Source: Sphingobacterium sp. (lineage in GTDB: Bacteria > Bacteroidota > Bacteroidia > Sphingobacteriales > Sphingobacteriaceae). Taken from it: a stretch of DNA of 32,865 nt. Location: the NCBI GenBank assembly GCA_029239355.1, contig JAQZAZ010000045.1:1-32865 (forward strand), read 5' to 3'. A program made the position numbers and the translations under genes. A model generated the notes under the pieces. It had not been told where the DNA came from and did no database searches. It saw nothing but the letters and a program-made list of their open reading frames with translations. Positions 1-9,150 of the stretch are shown here, piece after piece. The number at the start of each line of letters is the position of its first letter. The first letter of the stretch is position 1.

Positions 1-2
1 CT

Positions 3-425
3 CAAATTACCGTGCATGATAAAAGCATGGGCATGAAAGATTATCATCTTTACAACAAAAATGGTCTTGCTTTTTATGTTTTCAGGAAATCTCAGGGAGA
101 GTGGCAATTGGCATTCGGTGTACTCGCCGATGACATCAAGGAAGCGTGCATTGACGCTCTTATACTTCGCTTTGATACGGATGTGCCAGAGTTGTTTTAT
201 CATCAGGGAAAACGCCAGGTAGTAGAAGTTCGGGCTAAGAAATACAGCCTTTGGCATATTTATCTTGATAATGCTTATGTAGGAAGTATTCAATATTACA
301 CCTTCACTAAGCAGTTCAATTACCACCCTGAAGACAATCGCTTATTGACCGATGATCACATGCAGAAATATATAGCCATTATTCAACGTGGGGAATTAAA
401 GTGGATAAAGGTCAATATTCGATGA
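3..425 (+). CDS. Unrecognised protein, 5' end probably outside window
   Basis: The frame is open from base 3, so the gene may begin before the window; internal starts are GTG 12, ATG 27 and ATG 33. About 137 residues are visible, mixed in composition, rich in aromatic residues, with no signal peptide or membrane segment. I do not recognise the family. Its TGA stop overlaps an ATG at 422 in the arrangement ATGA, which is typical of translational coupling to the following gene and suggests the two were once one operon. The function is unknown; a cytoplasmic or effector/immunity-like role cannot be decided from sequence alone. Confidence 0.6.
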   Translation, partial: QITVHDKSMGMKDYHLYNKNGLAFYVFRKSQGEWQLAFGVLADDIKEACIDALILRFDTDVPELFYHQGKRQVVEVRAKKYSLWHIYLDNAYVGSIQYYTFTKQFNYHPEDNRLLTDDHMQKYIAIIQRGELKWIKVNIR

Positions 426-453
426 AAAACGATATAAAAGGAATAAAAAAACC

Positions 454-1248
454 TTGAGTCTTAGCGATTCTCATTGTTTATACCCTTATCGATTTGTATA
501 CCCAGCAGGTCATACTGGTCCTAAGCTTTCAGCAGATGCATTGAGTACCGTAAACAGCTTGGATGGCGTTAAATTGTATTGCTATGATTGTAACAACGAA
601 ACCAATCCAGACTGCTTCTTAGAGTTTAGTACCGTAGATGGTAAATTAACCTATACCTATAATAAAAAGCCAGGATTTAGGCTAGACAAGCAGATTACGA
701 TTGGCATTATGTCCAACGGAGCCTTTACACTTGCTGATCATGATATGCCATTTAATGGACCGTTTGGTGTACTGGGCTTTGCAATGGACTTTATGCTGAG
801 CCCTGCAGATATTGAGATCACCGATGAGTTAGGTTTAAAAGCAGGGCATATCAATGGAAAGATTTATAGTGAAATTCCTGGTAGTCATCCATGTTACTTA
901 GTGCCAGGGGCATATTTACTTCCGACAGGAAAGAATTTAACACGAAAGATTAGAGGAACAGCAAGCGGCACGTATACTTTCAATAGTATGATGCCTGACG
1001 GCGCCATGATAAAATTGGAAAATATAAAAACTAACATAGGAGAGGTGGATACCATACTGGTAACTGCGGATAACTCACAAGTGCGATTAACGACACAGCA
1101 AAATAAGGATATTTCATTAATTATCAGGAGGATAGTAGACGAAGAGATTAGAGCATTAACGATTAAGGGTTTATCTTTAGTAGCAAATTTAGATATGGAT
1201 ATTACCATCTCGCCGGATTTAAGTGTATGTAGAATAGGAAATCATTAA
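454..1248 (+). CDS. Unrecognised protein, probably frameshifted at its start and stopped early
   Basis: This frame encodes 264 residues from a TTG codon, with no signal peptide or membrane segment; I do not recognise the family. The natural start is more likely ATG 422, which overlaps the previous stop as ATGA. That frame reads 11 codons (ending IKKP) and stops at 455-457, just after a run of seven A at 445-451. One extra A there would join it to this frame. At the other end the frame continues without interruption after the TAA at 1246-1248 to another TAA at 1408-1410. The gene may therefore be a pseudogene, a case of programmed slippage, or two sequencing errors. A short intact protein starting at TTG is also possible. 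Confidence 0.5.
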   Translation: MSLSDSHCLYPYRFVYPAGHTGPKLSADALSTVNSLDGVKLYCYDCNNETNPDCFLEFSTVDGKLTYTYNKKPGFRLDKQITIGIMSNGAFTLADHDMPFNGPFGVLGFAMDFMLSPADIEITDELGLKAGHINGKIYSEIPGSHPCYLVPGAYLLPTGKNLTRKIRGTASGTYTFNSMMPDGAMIKLENIKTNIGEVDTILVTADNSQVRLTTQQNKDISLIIRRIVDEEIRALTIKGLSLVANLDMDITISPDLSVCRIGNH

Positions 1249-1410
1249 GCTGTAAACCACGTTTTAGTCATAGCAAGTGTAGCTAGAGAAAAGGACGACA
1301 TAAAATCAACAAATACTCAAAGTATTCCATTGCAAGTAAATAGCGATTTGTTGGTTGCGTTTAATGATTGGAAAACTACAGATTTTCAATTGAATATGAT
1401 TCCTTTTTAA
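1249..1410 (+). pseudogene. In-frame continuation of the preceding gene beyond its stop
   Basis: After the TAA at 1246-1248 the same frame stays open for 53 more codons, from GCT 1249 to the TAA at 1408-1410, reading ordinary mixed residues (for example NSDLLVAFNDWKTTDF). There is no ATG near its beginning, so it is unlikely to be a separate gene. The simplest reading is the lost C-terminus of the 454-1248 protein. Confidence 0.4.
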
Positions 1411-1429
1411 AATACGTTACGGGTGTGGG

Positions 1430-1940
1430 AGTGACGGGTGACAGGGATGTGAAAGGAACCCCGTACCAAATTGACCCAGCAGACCACCGATTACAGACCC
1501 CATGATAAAACCAAGCCCCAATGCGGCACCGATCATGCCAAACTTTTTGGTCCGATCTTCATCCATAGATATGTCTGCTATATAGGCACTGGCGGTCGAC
1601 ATGCTGGCACCTGTAAGGCCTGCAATTACCCTACCTAGAAATAGCCAGCTTATTGAGGGAAAATATAATCTATGGTATAGCCAAAAAGTGAGATTAAAAT
1701 AATTGGCCGTCTTCCGTATCTGTCGCTGAGGTTACCCACGATAGGGGAAAATATAAATTGAGTAGAGGCATAGGCAAAACCGAGCCATCTACCGCACGTT
1801 GCGGCTTCGCTGATATCCGCATGTATAAGCTCTTAAATGAGTTTTGCAACCCCTGGAAGTATGATTCCCCATCCTGTAATGTCGATCAGAAAGGTCACAA
1901 ATATAAAACTGATAGCTGCTTTTTTTGTTGCCATTTTCAT
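1430..1940 (-). pseudogene. Decayed TetA-like MFS drug exporter (N-terminal third only)
   Basis: Read on the minus strand from ATG at 1940-1938, the three pieces give recognisable TetA-type major facilitator sequence: a first helix with FVTFLIDITGWGIILPG, then the loop motif [11 protein letters not shown] between helices 2 and 3, then [11 protein letters not shown] and [16 protein letters not shown] of helices 4-5. The reading is broken by an in-frame TAA at 1835-1833, by a small deletion and frameshift near 1660, and by another frameshift near 1465. Homology ends around 1440, so more than half of a roughly 400-residue transporter is missing. It cannot make a working pump. An AraC remnant lies just upstream on the same strand. 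Confidence 0.85.
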
Positions 1941-2023
1941 GCTGTAAAAGTAGGTAGCAATCGACCGCAGATGATTTACACTTTTATGGTCTGTATGTAC
2001 AATTTGTAAGATTGGACAGCTGA

Positions 2024-2155
2024 TTATGCTCGGTTTCGAAATACACCTGGCGAGGCACCCGAAAGACGTTTAAAGAACCGGAAAAACACACCAGGTTCAT
2101 CAAAATTTAGCTAGTTGCTGATCTGTTTGATCAAAAACTTAAGAGCTTGTCAAAA
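2024..2155 (-). pseudogene. C-terminal remnant of an AraC-family regulator
   Basis: On the minus strand, ending at the stop 2026-2024, the frame reads LNFDEPGVFFRFFKRLSG followed by ASPGVF. This is the second helix-turn-helix of AraC-family activators, whose usual form is LGFDEPSYFFRFFKRxTGxSPxxFR. An in-frame TAG lies just before it, and the upstream part survives only in another frame (DQTDQQLAKF). The sensor domain is gone. Its position directly upstream of the MFS remnant on the same strand suggests a dead regulator-exporter pair. Confidence 0.7.
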
Positions 2156-2299
2156 ATCCTGTGTTATCCATTTGACCTCGATTGGTAGCAAATTTGTATT
2201 GAATAGTTAAAAAACAATGTCTTGTACGTTTGTTGAGGGAGATTTTTATGCTTAACGATTAACTTGTTGTAACATGGATAATCTTCAGAAATCTATTTA

Positions 2300-2307
2300 T
2301 ATATTTG
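2300..2307 (+). promoter_or_regulatory. Candidate -7 box for the locus 1 sigma gene
   Basis: TATATTTG fits the Bacteroidota -7 consensus TAnnTTTG and lies 73 bases before the sigma factor ATG. No good TTG box is found 19-21 bases upstream (the nearest TTG is about 30 bases away), so the site is only suggestive. Confidence 0.35.
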
Positions 2308-2379
2308 TAAACATAGTTAAAGGGGGAGTAAATGCTCCGTTAGCGACTAGAATACAAATAAAATTAGGATTTAATACCT

Positions 2380-2979
2380 ATGGAAAGTCATATCCCTAAA
2401 GAAGAAATAGCCGAAATATTAATTCGTGTTTCTAATGGAGATGAGCAGGCCTTTCGTACTATTTTTGAGGCTTACAAAACTTCCATCTATTCTACTATCT
2501 TTAACCTGAGTGACGACGAATTCATGGCAGAGGAAGTTTTGCAGCATACTTTTATCCGACTTTGGAATTACAGGAGCAAACTCATCGAAGTCGATAATTT
2601 CGATGCATGGATCTATCGGGTGGCGAAGAATGTGTTTCTTACAAAGATTAAGAAAATAAGTCCTTCCCAAGAGTCTCTTGACCTTATCCTACACGATATC
2701 TTCTCTACCCCCAAGACCTATAATGATATCGAATATCAGGAGTTGGAAACGGCATTTGAACAGGCTTTGCAGCGTCTATCTCCCAAACAACGGATCACTT
2801 ACCAACTGGTTAAGATCGAAGGGCTCTCTCGCAAAGAGGTTGCGAAGATACTTGAAGTCTCTGCCGAGACTGTCAAATGGAACCTGGATGAGTCAGTTAA
2901 AAAAATAAGATCTACGATGACTGAAATGCTAAATGACCTCCCATTAGCGCTCATTTTTTTCTATTTGCAAAAAAAATAA
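2380..2979 (+). CDS. ECF sigma factor, FecI-like (locus 1)
   Basis: This 199-residue protein has the two-domain layout of extracytoplasmic-function sigma-70 factors. Region 2 lies at about residues 22-90, with the core-binding stretch EEVLQHTFIRLWNYR, and region 4 at about 130-185, with LSPKQR, EGLSRKEVAKIL and SAETVKWNL forming the -35-reading helix-turn-helix. The C-terminus ends in a short hydrophobic tail (LALIFFYLQKK), common in Bacteroidota FecI-type factors. It is followed by a FecR gene after 97 bases and then by SusC, so it should direct transcription of this SusCD operon when released by FecR. Start ATG 2380 fits the family length. Confidence 0.93.
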   Translation: MESHIPKEEIAEILIRVSNGDEQAFRTIFEAYKTSIYSTIFNLSDDEFMAEEVLQHTFIRLWNYRSKLIEVDNFDAWIYRVAKNVFLTKIKKISPSQESLDLILHDIFSTPKTYNDIEYQELETAFEQALQRLSPKQRITYQLVKIEGLSRKEVAKILEVSAETVKWNLDESVKKIRSTMTEMLNDLPLALIFFYLQKK

Positions 2980-2988
2980 TTTTTCCTA

Positions 2989-2997
2989 CCCCCCCCC
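2989..2997 (+). repeat. C9 homopolymer between sigma and FecR genes
   Basis: A run of nine C interrupts an otherwise AT-rich spacer, 80 bases before the FecR start and just after an A8 run in the sigma gene tail (2969-2976). Such tracts slip during replication. It lies in the untranslated spacer, so any effect would be on mRNA structure or spacing, not on a reading frame. Confidence 0.8.
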
Positions 2998-3076
2998 AAA
3001 AGGTAATACACCAAAGTCATATAAATAAAGGGATGTAGGTTTTGAAATTTTCCGATCCCACTTTTTTATAAGCCCT

Positions 3077-4306
3077 ATGAATTATTACGATAGCTATATA
3101 GACTTATTGATACAACATTGTTTGAATCGTACAGCGACAGCTGAAGAGCGAAAAGTACTGTTGCATGTATTGAAATATACGGACAATGAGCATATCGAAG
3201 CAAAGATTGTTGCTGCCTTTCAGCAGGAGCAGATCAGGCTAGAGCCTTCGGATTCTGTTTGGATAGCGATAGCAAGGCAGATAGCTCAAGAGACTCCGAT
3301 GACACCTATTCGTAGAAATAGTGTTGTATTGCAGTTTGTGAAGTATGCTGCTGCTGTATTAGTGTTTTTAATGATTCCGCTATACTTTTTCAGGGATGCT
3401 TTGCCGCCTGCTATTACTGAGCTAAATTTAGTACGCGAGGTAAACGAGATTTTGAAAGATAATACACCAGAGGCTACCTCGGAAGAATTTGCTGAAGAAA
3501 TTCAGTTGCTTCTCTCTCAGGACAGGAGTGTTAATCTATTAGGGCAGGACTCTGCTTTACTTGCCAATGCAGAGAAATCTATTCATATAACCCGTAGCGA
3601 TAACCAGATTAGCTATACACTCGAAGATAGCACCTCCCAGCTCATGGCTGGTACCACGGTATACCATACAATCAAAGTGCCTTACGGTAAACGTTTTTCT
3701 GTTAGGTTGATTGATGGTACCACGGTATTGCTTAATTCAGGCACATCGTTGCGCTACCCTATTAATACCTCGCATGAAGATATGGATTTGTATTTATCAG
3801 GAGAAGCCTATTTTGATGTTGCCAAATCGCAGAATAGAAAGTTTAACGTACATGTTCTCGGTAATCGGCTTAAGAAGGAGCATATAGTTCAGGTATTGGG
3901 AACACAGTTCAACATCAAGGCATTTGGTAATGACAAGCAAAGTGTGACAACATTGTATGAGGGCTCTATTCAAGTGTCCGGATTAGTTGACATACCTGTG
4001 CGCTTAGAGCCATCAAAACAAATTACGGTAGATCAGCACTATGCCATATCTGTGGCTGATCTGCAGCAAAGTTCAGCTTGGAGAAACAATGTCTTTTATT
4101 TCAAGAATACTCCTGTAGATGAAGCTTGTCTTGAGTTGGAAAGATGGTATGGTATTAAGGTTACTTATAATAGAAGTAAAGAAAATAAGAGATTACTCGC
4201 TCAAATATCCCGAAATAAGAGCCTAAAAGAAGTACTGGATATGTTGGCCCAAACCTATGATGTTAAATACGAATTCCGTGGAAAGGAGGTTATCTTGACA
4301 GATTGA
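3077..4306 (+). CDS. FecR-family anti-sigma factor (locus 1)
   Basis: The protein has 409 residues. A cytoplasmic N-terminal region of about 85 residues should bind the sigma factor; a single membrane helix follows at about 86-105 (FVKYAAAVLVFLMIPLYFF). The periplasmic part carries the FecR domain at about 195-300 (KVPYGKRFSVRLIDGTTVLLNSG, then SGEAYFDVAKS and VLGTQFNIKAF), and a C-terminal DUF4974-type domain at about 335-405 resembling the STN fold. Between helix and FecR domain is a longer linker than usual, roughly 85 residues, rich in acidic residues. It senses the loaded SusC through that protein's N-terminal domain and controls the sigma factor encoded just upstream. Confidence 0.93.
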   Translation: MNYYDSYIDLLIQHCLNRTATAEERKVLLHVLKYTDNEHIEAKIVAAFQQEQIRLEPSDSVWIAIARQIAQETPMTPIRRNSVVLQFVKYAAAVLVFLMIPLYFFRDALPPAITELNLVREVNEILKDNTPEATSEEFAEEIQLLLSQDRSVNLLGQDSALLANAEKSIHITRSDNQISYTLEDSTSQLMAGTTVYHTIKVPYGKRFSVRLIDGTTVLLNSGTSLRYPINTSHEDMDLYLSGEAYFDVAKSQNRKFNVHVLGNRLKKEHIVQVLGTQFNIKAFGNDKQSVTTLYEGSIQVSGLVDIPVRLEPSKQITVDQHYAISVADLQQSSAWRNNVFYFKNTPVDEACLELERWYGIKVTYNRSKENKRLLAQISRNKSLKEVLDMLAQTYDVKYEFRGKEVILTD

Positions 4307-4332
4307 CACTTACCAAATAAATAAAAAGTTAT

Positions 4333-4345
4333 GGTTTTAAAAACC
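4333..4345 (+). promoter_or_regulatory. Short palindrome in the FecR-SusC gap
   Basis: GGTTTT-A-AAAACC is a 13-base near-perfect palindrome in the 94-base spacer before SusC, followed after three bases by a TAATTTTT tract. It could be a weak attenuator reducing read-through from the regulator genes, but the stem is short and AT-rich. Confidence 0.3.
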
Positions 4346-4400
4346 AATAATTTTTAACCCTAAAATATAAAGAACTAACCAGTCTTTACTTACACTATTT

Positions 4401-7400
4401 ATGAAGAAATTTTTTAATAATACTAGACATAGATGCTGCCTGTTGTTTTTTTGCAGCTTTATTTTCGTAACCAATGTCTTTGGGCAACAACCAAAGATAA
4501 CGATTCAAAAGAAGGGCATTACGGTAGATGAACTTCTTAATGAACTTCGGAAGCAAAGCGGACTTGATTTTGTATCGCTAACTTCCAAAATCGATCATTT
4601 CCAAAGAATTGATGCAAACTTTAAAGATGAACCGCTGTATCAGGTACTGGACAAATATTTTAATGTTCGATCGGGTGTAGTATACGTAATCAGAAATAAC
4701 AGTATTATTCTGCTGGATGAGCAGAAGGCCCAGATGCGCAGAATTAGTGGAGTGGTACACCGGGAAGACACAGATCGTGAAATGGCCGGTGTTTCGCTCA
4801 CTTTTACCGATAAGGCAATTAAGGCTAACACAGATCTAAATGGAAAGTTTATAATCCAGGTACCTGAATATGCCAAAGTACTGGAGGTATCTTATTTAGG
4901 ATTTAAAAAGAAGACAGTGCCGCTAACTTCTGCAACCAATTATATCATTCATTTATCACCCACGTCCGAGGAGCTGGATGAAGTCGTCGTGACAGGTATA
5001 TTTAACCGTTCTGCCGAAAGTTTTACCGGAGCCACTACAACCGTTAGTGGTGAGGAAATCAAAAAAATTAATACCAATTCGGTACTAGCTGCAATATCGG
5101 CTATAGATCCAGCCTTTAGACTGGTGGCAAGTAATCAGTTCGGTGGGAATATAAATCGCCTTCCAGAGGTACAGATGCGGGGACAGAACTCGTTTCCGAA
5201 CCTCAGTGGCGAACTTTCCAACAATCCCAATGAACCCCTTTTTATATTGGATGGATTTCAGGTCAACCTGCAGCGTGTCGTTGATCTCGATATGAATTTG
5301 ATCAAGTCGATTACACTGTTGAAAGATGCTTCGGCTACTGCTATTTACGGTTCTAGGGGGGCAAACGGCGTAATGGTCATTACCACGATACCTCCAGCGG
5401 CAGGAAAAGTACAGGTCACCTTTACAAACGATTTTAGAATAGCCACACCTGAATTAGGTGTTTACAATCTGTTGAATGCCAGGGAAAAGCTGGATTTCGA
5501 AAAGCGTGCAGGCTTTTACACCAGCACCTTCAACATCGGTCAATTGGGCAAAGATGTACTGTACAATTCACACCTAAAAAATATTCTGGAAGGTGTAGAC
5601 ACTGACTGGTTGAAAATTCCAACTCAAATTGGCCGTAGTAACCGTTCTTCCTTACGTGTTCAGGGAGGCGATGAAATCTTTCGTTATGGATTGCAGTTCA
5701 CTGCTGATATGCAAGAGGGGGTAATGAAGGGACAGGATAGGGATAATTACAGCGGGCAGGTCGACCTGAGTTACAATGTCGATAAGTTCCGCTTTATGAA
5801 CTCCCTGCGTGTGTTCCAAAATAAGGCCAATGTTTCTCCGTACGGTAGGTTTAGTGATTACGTTACTGCTAATCCTTATTTTTCACCATATGATGCCGAA
5901 GGAAATATTCCGCTATTACTGGAGGAAGTTTATTACCATCCGGCATACCAGCCTTATACGACGATAAACCCTTTATACAATACGACCTTACATTCGGTCA
6001 ATAAATCGGCATACTTTGGTGTCACCAATAATTTCTCTGTGCGCTATAATATTATTCCGGGATTATTTGTGGAGTCTAATTTCAGTATCACAAAGCAGCA
6101 CGATGACGCCGATCAGTTTTATTCTGCACAGGATTCTAGGTTTGCCTCTATTGCCGAGCCAAGTCGTCGCGGATCCTATATCGCTCGCACAGGAAAGTCT
6201 TTCGGTTATGAAAGTTTGACAACGGCCAATTATAATGTGCAATTCGGAAAAAGTCAAATCTTTTCGATGCTGGGGTTCAATGCTAAAAATGCTACGAGCG
6301 AATTTTACCAGATTGTAGCAGAAGGGTTTCCGTACGACCGTCTAGACAATTTGTTGTTTGCCAATCAATACCAGATGAATGGCCGACCCACGGGCGATGA
6401 AAGTACGACACGCAATATCGGTCTAGTATATTCAGGTAACTATAGCTATGACAACCGTTATCTCATGGACCTATCGGTACGTCGGGACGGTTCTTCGCAA
6501 TTTGGTACAGACAGACGCTTTGGTACATTCTGGTCTGCGGGTTTAGGATGGAATATTCATAATGAGCGTTTTTTCAAAGATAGCCCCATTATTAACAAAC
6601 TCCGCCTAAGGGCAAATTACGGAAGCACCGGATCGCTAAATATTCCAGCATATGGTGCTCAATTTAGGTACAGTTTCGGTGTCGGTTCTTCCTATTACGA
6701 CCAGCTCGGAGCTATACTGAATAATTTAGGAAATTATAATCTTAGTTGGCAAAGTGTCTATAAGTTAAATATTGGAATGGATGCATCGTTGCTGAATCAA
6801 CGTTTAGATCTTAGAATGGAGGTTTACAGAGACGATACGAGGAATGCTTTAACTTCGGTTACACTGGCCCCTTCGACCGGTTTTAGCAGCTATTCGGAAA
6901 ATCTTGGCGAGCTACGGAATACCGGTATGGAATTCTCTGCGCGATATGCCATTATCAATCAAAAGGCAAAGGGTGTAATGTGGTCGGTCAATGTAAATGG
7001 ATTCACGAATAAAAACATACTTAAGAAATTGTCCAACAAGTTGAAGACGGCTAACGAAGATCTGAATACGGCAAATGCGGGTCAGATTTACCCGAATGTA
7101 CTGTTGGAAGAGGGCCAGTCTATGAATACGATATTTGCGGTGCGCTCCCTAGGAATTGATCCTGCCACAGGTACTGAAATGTTTTTGAAAAAAGATGGGA
7201 CAACTACTTACGATTGGGATATTAAAGACAAGGTTCCGGTGGGGATACAGCAGCCGAAATGGAACGGTAACTTCGGATCTAATCTTATCTATAAAGGGTT
7301 TGAGCTGAATTTAATCTTTAACTATCAATTTGGTGGGAAACTCTATAACTATACCTTGGTAGACCGGGTCGAGAATGTGGATGTTGCGCAAAATGTAGAC

Positions 7401-7709
7401 CGACGTGCCTACGAACTGGGATGGTCAAAGCCTGGTGATGTATCCCTCTACAAACGTATCATCTCTACGCCAAATGCGACACAGGCTACATCACGGTTTG
7501 TTCAAGAAGATAATAATCTGAAACTGACCTCCGCATCGTTGGGCTATAATTTCTATGGTAAAGCCTTTCTAAAACGTTGGGGCTTAAATTCCCTATCGAT
7601 AACGGCATTGACAAATGATCCGATATGGTGGAGTTCTGTCCAGCTCGAAAGGGGTACGGAAAACCCATTCGCCCGCAATTATTCACTATCGCTTCGCGCG
7701 AGTTTCTAA
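4401..7709 (+). CDS. SusC/RagA-type TonB-dependent outer-membrane transporter with STN domain (locus 1)
   Basis: At 1102 residues this is a full-length SusC-type porin. It begins with a signal peptide (about 1-29, ending NVFGQ), then an STN signalling domain (about 33-105; VDELLNELRKQSGLDF), a carboxypeptidase-regulatory-like domain (about 113-185; ISGVVHREDTDREMAGVSL), a TonB-box-like DEVVVTG near 194, a plug with the SusC signature LKDASATAIYGSRGANGVM, and the 22-strand barrel ending in an aromatic-type terminus (SLRASF). It should take substrate from its SusD partner and move it to the periplasm using TonB energy, while the STN domain contacts FecR. The substrate is not evident; no glycosidase is nearby. 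Confidence 0.96.
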   Translation: MKKFFNNTRHRCCLLFFCSFIFVTNVFGQQPKITIQKKGITVDELLNELRKQSGLDFVSLTSKIDHFQRIDANFKDEPLYQVLDKYFNVRSGVVYVIRNNSIILLDEQKAQMRRISGVVHREDTDREMAGVSLTFTDKAIKANTDLNGKFIIQVPEYAKVLEVSYLGFKKKTVPLTSATNYIIHLSPTSEELDEVVVTGIFNRSAESFTGATTTVSGEEIKKINTNSVLAAISAIDPAFRLVASNQFGGNINRLPEVQMRGQNSFPNLSGELSNNPNEPLFILDGFQVNLQRVVDLDMNLIKSITLLKDASATAIYGSRGANGVMVITTIPPAAGKVQVTFTNDFRIATPELGVYNLLNAREKLDFEKRAGFYTSTFNIGQLGKDVLYNSHLKNILEGVDTDWLKIPTQIGRSNRSSLRVQGGDEIFRYGLQFTADMQEGVMKGQDRDNYSGQVDLSYNVDKFRFMNSLRVFQNKANVSPYGRFSDYVTANPYFSPYDAEGNIPLLLEEVYYHPAYQPYTTINPLYNTTLHSVNKSAYFGVTNNFSVRYNIIPGLFVESNFSITKQHDDADQFYSAQDSRFASIAEPSRRGSYIARTGKSFGYESLTTANYNVQFGKSQIFSMLGFNAKNATSEFYQIVAEGFPYDRLDNLLFANQYQMNGRPTGDESTTRNIGLVYSGNYSYDNRYLMDLSVRRDGSSQFGTDRRFGTFWSAGLGWNIHNERFFKDSPIINKLRLRANYGSTGSLNIPAYGAQFRYSFGVGSSYYDQLGAILNNLGNYNLSWQSVYKLNIGMDASLLNQRLDLRMEVYRDDTRNALTSVTLAPSTGFSSYSENLGELRNTGMEFSARYAIINQKAKGVMWSVNVNGFTNKNILKKLSNKLKTANEDLNTANAGQIYPNVLLEEGQSMNTIFAVRSLGIDPATGTEMFLKKDGTTTYDWDIKDKVPVGIQQPKWNGNFGSNLIYKGFELNLIFNYQFGGKLYNYTLVDRVENVDVAQNVDRRAYELGWSKPGDVSLYKRIISTPNATQATSRFVQEDNNLKLTSASLGYNFYGKAFLKRWGLNSLSITALTNDPIWWSSVQLERGTENPFARNYSLSLRASF

Positions 7710-7721
7710 ATAGAAGAGATT

Positions 7722-9146
7722 ATGAAAATATATGTATTTTTACTAGCATTAACGACTCTTTTGTCTCTCTCCGGATGCAGCAAGTATCTGGATGTTGAAC
7801 CTAAATCCTCCGTTGCTGAGGAACAGATGTTTGCTTCTGAAATAGGGTTTGAACAGGCTTTAGTAGGGGTATACTCCCAACTCAGTAAACAGAGCATGTA
7901 TGGAGACCGGCTCTCCCTGGGTTTTGTATCAGCCTTGGCACAAAATTATACCCAATCCAGTTCGACAGCACCTTATTATGAGACACGTTCGTATAATTAC
8001 AACAGCGACGAGGTCAGAAATATCCTTAGTGAGGTTTGGAGCAGCTCGTATAATGCTATTGCAGGGCTGAATAAAATTATAGAAAAGTCAACTTCTAACA
8101 AATCTGTTCTTTCTTCAAAAGGATATAATTTGATCCGTGGGGAAGCGTTGGCGTTACGGGCTTATATCCACTTTGATCTTTTCCGTTTGTTTGGTCCCGA
8201 GTATCAAGTTGGAAAAGGACAAAAGGCTATTCCCTACGAGACGAAGGTGGATGCTTTTGCCAATGTGCCCGGGACATCGGAGCAGGTATGCAAATTGGTA
8301 TTAAGCGATATTGCAGAAGCTGCAGCTCTACTTAAATCCGTCGACCCGGTTTTTGAGGATGATACCGACCTGAATACCCGTCGTATCCGATTGAATTATT
8401 ATGGGGTCAAAGGATTAGAGGCTCGTGTTTACATGTATATGGGAGACAAACCGGCGGCAGCTAAAGCTGCTCAGGAAGTAGTCGATGGCGCGAAGTTTCC
8501 CTTTGTAGCCAATACATCCGTTAGTGCAGTTGCGGGATCAAAAGATAGATTGTTTATGCCAGAACTGGTATTCGCGTTACGCTCAAGGGATATACTCAAC
8601 TGGACCCAAAATTATTTCAGGCTTTATATATCTTCAGGAAGAGGCTTGACACGTACCTTGGCCAATATAAATACATTATATGAAAATTCGACGACAGATG
8701 TACGTCGACTCTATTTATTCGAGCAAGATCAGGGTGTACTATTTCCTAGTAAGTTTTGGCAGACCTATACGCCGGTGAGTGGAGAAGGCTTGACCTCATC
8801 ACAACGACAGGATCAACTCATTCCATTGATTCGGATGTCAGAGATGTATTATATCCTAGCTGAAGCAGCAAACTCAACGCTCTCTGGAGTAGTCGAGTTA
8901 AACAAGGTACGTTTTGCCCGAGCAGTTAACAAACTCCCGGAAGACGGGTCGGTTACTGCGACGCAACTACAGAACGAAATTCAAAAAGAGTATCATAAAG
9001 AGTTTTATGCCGAAGGACAGTATTTTTTCTATTTAAAGAGAAAAGCCATCACGCGTATGCCTTTCATGAATACTGATGTTCCGTTGACAGTTTATAAACT
9101 TCCGATTCCTAATGTGGAACTGGAATATAATCCTACTTATGAATAA
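7722..9146 (+). CDS. SusD/RagB-type surface lipoprotein (locus 1)
   Basis: This 474-residue lipoprotein starts 12 bases after SusC. The lipobox is LSGC with the modified cysteine at about residue 19. The N-terminal SKYLDVEPKSSV and the following helical stretch (EIGFEQALVGVYSQL) are typical of SusD, as is the TPR-like region with GEALALRAYIHFDLFRLFG near 140-155. The C-terminal signature KEYHKEFYAEGQYFFYLKR matches the SusD family ending. It should sit on the cell surface as a lid over the SusC pore and bind substrate. It overlaps or abuts the next lipoprotein gene, depending on the start chosen there. Confidence 0.95.
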   Translation: MKIYVFLLALTTLLSLSGCSKYLDVEPKSSVAEEQMFASEIGFEQALVGVYSQLSKQSMYGDRLSLGFVSALAQNYTQSSSTAPYYETRSYNYNSDEVRNILSEVWSSSYNAIAGLNKIIEKSTSNKSVLSSKGYNLIRGEALALRAYIHFDLFRLFGPEYQVGKGQKAIPYETKVDAFANVPGTSEQVCKLVLSDIAEAAALLKSVDPVFEDDTDLNTRRIRLNYYGVKGLEARVYMYMGDKPAAAKAAQEVVDGAKFPFVANTSVSAVAGSKDRLFMPELVFALRSRDILNWTQNYFRLYISSGRGLTRTLANINTLYENSTTDVRRLYLFEQDQGVLFPSKFWQTYTPVSGEGLTSSQRQDQLIPLIRMSEMYYILAEAANSTLSGVVELNKVRFARAVNKLPEDGSVTATQLQNEIQKEYHKEFYAEGQYFFYLKRKAITRMPFMNTDVPLTVYKLPIPNVELEYNPTYE

Positions 9147-9150
9147 ACTT

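Noticed and set aside
1758..2009. Plus-strand open frame of 83 codons
   Set aside because: It runs antisense to the MFS remnant and has no recognisable features; the minus-strand reading gives clear exporter motifs.
2322..2338. Small GGAG/CTCC hairpin upstream of the locus 1 sigma gene
   Set aside because: A four-base stem is too short to support a regulatory claim.
6016..6257. Open frames on both strands inside the SusC gene of locus 1
   Set aside because: They lie wholly within a well-supported SusC reading frame, have no family resemblance and are shadow frames.
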